Assembly (NCBI RefSeq): GCF_943734655.1
Contig: NC_071353.1
Span: 25,344,501 to 25,408,500, forward strand
DNA: 64,000 nucleotides
Direction: 5' to 3'
Source: Sabethes cyaneus
Taxonomy: Eukaryota > Arthropoda > Insecta > Diptera > Culicidae
A model generated the notes under the pieces. It saw nothing but the letters and a program-made list of their open reading frames with translations, was not told where the DNA came from and did not search any database. Position 1 is the stretch's first letter, and every line of letters begins with the position of its first letter. Both the position numbers and the translations under genes were made by a program. Positions 59,721-64,000 of this stretch are shown here, piece by piece.

Positions 59721-61842
59721 TCCACAGGGAAGGCTTGGAATATTTTTTCACCACCGCTTCACAGTAAAAATTGTCAGACGGACGTCGTTCGACACAAAGC
59801 AAAATTTTAGCTTGCGTCTGTCCGACGCCGTGCGACAAGTTCTTGCTGAGTTCCCTTGTGCCTGCGTAAAAAGCGTTTCAGTGGGTTGCTGAAGTACAAT
59901 AGAAATATCTGTCTTTCATGTCCAACGCGATATTTACTCAGCGGTGAATGTTGTCACAATTCCACTTTATGTAACTTTTCCACTTCATGTAATAGTTTTT
60001 GCAGCTCATATCCTGCAAAACTTGAAAGAATGATTGATTACATGTTTTGTAGCTGTAGGCAATGCTACATGACGAAAGTATACGTTTCACCCGACTAAAT
60101 TTCCCCATCGTTCGAAAAGGTGACTATGAACCTTTACAGCACGCATGACACAAATTGTCCTTTTTTATTTGCGTCTTTGATACAATTAAGAGCGAATTAT
60201 ACATTCTAATGAAATCTAAATTATCCACCGTTGATCCGATTGCTGCATCGACGGGGCTACTTAAGGAGCAATCAAGCCCGTACCAGCCAGCAGCGTACTT
60301 AGCCGTGCCTCTTTCGGAACGGATTGTTTGCATGCAATCTCGTACCGTCGTCGAGTCCTGCGAGAAAGAGTTCATGCTCTGGCTTCATTATCGACACCGA
60401 CCGGCAAGCGGTTCCTCCGGTCCGGTTAGAAGGGCGGTCCGTGCATGCTATCGGTAGATAAGAACACAGACTGCTTGGTTAGAATTAATTACCGTCACTT
60501 ATTTTGCCATTTCTTTCCTGCGTTGCTTAGCCCCCCAATGAATGGCACGAATAGGCATGGATCGGAGTGGGCAGTAAGAAAATTTTCTGGATTTTTTTCG
60601 CTGTGCTACGCACTTTTCTCCACGCTTTATCGGAGAAAATTATTACCTAATCCGTACAGGGCAATGGACCGCACAGCTGGCCCGGTTTTCCTAATTGAAG
60701 AGGTGGCAGTGGGGAGTAATGTCCTGTTGAGTGAGAGGATACCGTGCAGTCTCTTCTTCTTTCCCGGCAAACTTGCTAATAGGATGTTAACCTGGGTTCG
60801 GGCTGGAGTTCTTTATGCCTTTTGGTTCATTATCACGGATGATCTTTCGCCGGGCGCGAAAATTACGGACCTAATTTGTGAAAGTTGCGGATTCGCAATT
60901 CATCATGGCAAATATTTTTCCTAATGTTTGTCGTTAACCAGACACAAAACTCGTTTGCTTTAGATGAAAACGGGGAAAATTCGATAACACCACAGAAGCG
61001 CCATTACTTCAGCTCCAGTCTGTTGTAAACAGTTCACCGTAATCAGGCTTGCTAGCAATGAGCTTCCAGTGGGCGCAGGTGAAATATTCGTCGTCAACAT
61101 TCGGGGTGCTGACCTTTTCTTCCCTTCTGAATGGCGCGTTTCTAAGGCTACGCCTCGTGCCGATAGACAGAGCAATAATTAGGAACTTTTTGCGTTCGCG
61201 TCACATTTCCGGACCGTTGCGCTGTTTTCTTCCCTTTCTAGGAAAAATCTTTTGTCAGTTTCATCGGACTCCCAGCCAGACGGTGGTTCGCGACATCCAG
61301 GTTACAACAGATGGCGTGACATCAGCTCGTCATTCAAACTTTCGTTTGCAGTGCCGCTGACTGATGAGTTAGGACTCATTTTTCGCGCTGCGTTAGCAGC
61401 CAGAGAAAAGAAAATCCGTAAACCATTCGGTTCCGATTTGTACTTCCCACACTGGCTTTTGGGAATAGCACTTCATACACACACACAAAAAAACACCTGA
61501 TTGACCCCGGATGCTTTCATTGTTATCCCGTTCTCGGAACGTGTTTTCGAAGTCCACCAGTCAACTGTCTCGGCCAATCGATCCGCAGCAAATGCGCGTG
61601 ATGCGTGATAAATTGGACGAGCAATTATTTCCAAAGACTTTCCCAATTTTTTGTCTGCTTAGTGATGCTTCCGTCAACTTTTGGACCAATCCTTCATCCA
61701 GAAATGGTTGGTCATTCAAGCGCAACAAGCAAGCAGGACGATTTTCCGTGAATAACACCGGTTTGCACACAGAACGTGCCTTCTGTTTTTTAAGCCAATG
61801 TTAAATCACTAAACTTCTGGACGCTTTGTTAATTTCCACTCA
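59721..61842. other. No recognised gene; several overlapping open frames
   Basis: The longest plus-strand frame (60445-60924, 159 codons) has no domain I recognise. Base composition is higher in GC than in the repeats around it. It may be flank or untranslated sequence of an unseen gene. Confidence 0.35.
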
Positions 61843-62631
61843 ATGCATCCAATGTATCAAAAAATAAATACAGCGTACAACTTGATATCAAGAGTCAACA
61901 AGTTAACAACAACAAAAACTCAAACAGATATAAACAAGACAATAATAGAAGAGCTAAAGCAAAATGACTATCCGATACGACTCATAAATAGATTAATTAA
62001 CAGATACCCTAAAAATGTAATAGCAGACGAAACTGAGAATGACAACAAAATATACAAATCAATACCATATATAAACGAATTAACACCAAAGATAACAAAA
62101 CTAATTGAAAAGACTAGTGAATATACAAATATCAAAATAGCACATTATAACAACTACACAATCGACTGGATTTACCGTACCACAAAAGGAAAACAGGATA
62201 AATTACAAAAACACAATATAATATACGGCATTAACTGCCAAGAGTGTAAAGCTATGTACGTTGGACTCACAACCAACAAACTAAAAACGAGATTATCTGG
62301 ACACAAATCAGATACAAACAAATTAGACAAAATAACACAGATACAGGATCAAACCACAAGAGAAATACAACTAGCACAAGTGAAGGAAAAAACAGCGATG
62401 ATTACACACTGCGTAAACACCAACCACCGATTCAATCTAGAACAAGCAACAATACTAGATCAAAGCAACAAACCAACACGACTACCCATATTGGAAGTTT
62501 GCCACATCATGACGACAGATAACATCAACAAACGCACCGACACGGAAGGAATAAATATATGTTACACAGCAATACTGAACACACTAAAACACAAAAATTA
62601 TAAACCTCTCACACAGACAAACACAAATTAG
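61843..62631 (+). CDS. Penelope-like element C-terminus with GIY-YIG endonuclease (5'-truncated)
   Basis: A 262-codon open frame. Residues 1-110 resemble the region joining the reverse transcriptase to the endonuclease (for example LINRYPKNVI, IPYINELTPKITKLI). The GIY-YIG module follows: Tyr128 in NIIYGINC, Cys132-x2-Cys135, YVG at 139-141, Arg150, His154 (RLSGH), His195 (NHRF), Glu218 (ILEVCH) and KRTDTEGIN near 230. The domain would nick DNA to prime reverse transcription. The catalytic reverse transcriptase is missing, so it is a 5'-truncated copy, though the remaining frame is intact. The coding region is strongly A-rich. A hammerhead-like motif lies 360 bp downstream. Confidence 0.88.
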   Translation: MHPMYQKINTAYNLISRVNKLTTTKTQTDINKTIIEELKQNDYPIRLINRLINRYPKNVIADETENDNKIYKSIPYINELTPKITKLIEKTSEYTNIKIAHYNNYTIDWIYRTTKGKQDKLQKHNIIYGINCQECKAMYVGLTTNKLKTRLSGHKSDTNKLDKITQIQDQTTREIQLAQVKEKTAMITHCVNTNHRFNLEQATILDQSNKPTRLPILEVCHIMTTDNINKRTDTEGINICYTAILNTLKHKNYKPLTQTNTN

Positions 62632-62992
62632 CACGTACATAAATGATTAACGCTAGACACAAACAGAATAAAAACAGCGAATAGGCAATACAATAGGAAA
62701 AATCAAACCAAGAGTTAAAATATCGTGATCAAAAACAGCTACAAATGAGTGAACTTGTGACACAATTAACATATTTTAGACATTATAGACAAACGAGTGA
62801 GTTTACATAATATCAATTACTACAATATTCATGACTATACAATATTTACCAGACCATTATACATCCAAACTCAAAGACAGACAACACTATAGGCTAAATG
62901 TTACTAGACAAAGACGGTTTAAACTTTGTAAGTCATATCACAAATTACAAAATAGATCACAAATAACTAATTAAAGACATATTGTAGAAGCC

Positions 62993-63031
62993 CTGAAGAA
63001 GATCTAAACTAAAGATCGAAACGTTGGCGTA
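62993..63031 (+). ncRNA. Hammerhead ribozyme-like motif in Penelope-like 3' region
   Basis: CTGAAGA fits the conserved CUGANGA box. A GATC/GATC stem with loop TAAACTAAA follows (one bulged A). Then come GAAA, and an ACG/CGT stem with a TTGG loop ending in T-A at the expected cleavage site. No stem I pairs with the flanks, so activity as a monomer is doubtful. Hammerhead motifs are known from Penelope-like elements. The prediction is by eye. Confidence 0.45.
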
Positions 63032-63040
63032 AATAAAACA

Positions 63041-64000
63041 AATCGTCCACTGAATTTAAAGACTGAACAGCCAATTCTCCAACCTATTATCATCACAGTC
63101 GAAAAACTCCCGATATGTTTTAGAATGTTTGAGGAGAATATTAAAAAGTCATGATTTTTCTGAAAATTCAAGTCAGTTTCACTAAAGGTTGGTCCCATTT
63201 TCAGGTTGGAAATTCAAACCCCGCAATAAGTGAACTAGTGTGATTCATTTCTTTCTCGTCACCACGGTACAGGAAGCCAACATCCGTCGAATCGGAGAAA
63301 AAATAATTGTGTGAAAGTTTTCCGCTGTCGGTGCTAATCTGGAAATGATTATGAGCACCAGCACCATTAGGGCGCGTTGTTTGACTTAGAGCAGTAAAAG
63401 TGGCACTAGAGAAAATGCACTCCATCCACTCCATGCAGTTACCGGTGAAGCAGGTGAAGCAGCTGAGGGAACGATTAGCTCCAGCGTCAGTGATGATTCC
63501 GCAGAAAAAACTGTGAACTTAGCTACTTTACAAAGTTGGATTAAATAACTTTGCATTAACGTTGATGACGTTCAGCAGCCAGCTCAGACTGTCAGCGCCA
63601 CTTCAAAACTATTAGTCGGTTAGTTACGACACTCGCCGACAGTTGGGTTTCAACGATAAGCAAGTGTTGCACAACAGCTACCGTGATTCGAGAAACTAGT
63701 TAACGGAAAAATTGTTGACTTTTGCACTGTCAGCAGCGTTGGTCCCCCGCTGACTTCGACAACTTACTTTGTTTGCCGGACTAGTGACTTTTCCGAGACC
63801 CTGACGAACAAACGAGGCGGTGTTTTTCTCGCTAATACTTCCCCGGGCAAAAGGGAATTGTTTTTATTCTCTTGTGTGCTCCAGACATTAATCATTATTG
63901 AGTCAATTTATAAATCGTCAACACAAAGTTGATAGTAGGTAGGAAGCTTTAGAATGCAATCAAAGTTGACGAGAGAAACATTATAAGATCCCCAAGTCCA
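63041..64000. other. No feature seen
   Basis: Moderate-GC sequence with short frames only. It could be promoter or untranslated sequence of a gene to the right, but nothing shows this. Confidence 0.4.

Noticed and set aside
60445..60924. 159-codon plus-strand open frame near Penelope-like element 2
   Set aside because: No recognisable motif. Not part of the Penelope-like similarity, which begins at about 61850.

Overview
This window looks like transposon-rich, gene-poor nuclear DNA of a dipteran insect, most likely a mosquito. That placement rests on recognised repeat families: a SINE200-like tRNA-derived SINE with an (AAAGC)n end, mariner-superfamily (ITmD37E-like) transposase fossils, a BEL/Pao retrotransposon, Penelope-like elements with GIY-YIG endonucleases, and fragments of a non-LTR retrotransposon whose peptide motifs (FADDVD, GHETWTMLEED, VGHVAR) recur in mosquito genomes. 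The species cannot be fixed from the sequence. I see no host protein-coding gene that I can support, no functional tRNA or rRNA gene, and no CRISPR array or bacterial-type operon. Nearly all longer open frames are either decayed retroelement coding sequence or stop-free simple repeats.

Layout. 0-2 kb: microsatellite, a degenerate tandem repeat, and a ~1 kb foldback element with ~458 bp arms. 2-8 kb: one broken reverse-transcriptase fragment, then unique-looking AT-rich DNA with one MITE. 8-10 kb: a tRNA-derived SINE split by a 1.36 kb TIR element that carries a non-LTR fossil. 12.2-16.4 kb: a 12-bp minisatellite repeat split by two Helitron-like insertions. The larger of these contains a MITE that is itself split by a 1,056 bp element (family D). 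16.9-23.6 kb: palindromic elements and a TA-flanked element with repeated subterminal motifs. 23.8-27.8 kb: a CTGTC/TCCAG satellite array interrupted by an element (E) carrying its own MITE, by a poly(A)-tailed non-LTR fragment and by a further MITE. 28.3-29.8 kb: second copies of E and of the minisatellite repeat. These act as empty-site references for the insertions.

33-49 kb: further copies of the SINE, the Helitron-like family (two, reversed) and family D (two), several short TIR elements with clean target duplications, and three mariner-type transposase fossils. 50.76-51.19 kb: an uninterrupted 436 bp (TG)n tract. 51.7-63.1 kb: two different 5'-truncated Penelope-like elements bracket a broken BEL/Pao element. 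The BEL integrase C-terminus is split by a hAT-like element with a perfect 8-bp target duplication, and that element holds further nested palindromes. Just downstream of the second Penelope-like ORF is a short motif matching most of a hammerhead ribozyme core.

The main biological content is therefore a record of layered transposition. Because many elements are present more than once, several insertions can be proved inside the window by comparing filled and empty sites. Family D (three copies, ~94 bp internal repeats, no recognised class), the hammerhead-like motif and the Helitron-like family built of ~150 bp monomers deserve the most follow-up. Boundaries marked by target duplications are firm; others are approximate and were read by eye.
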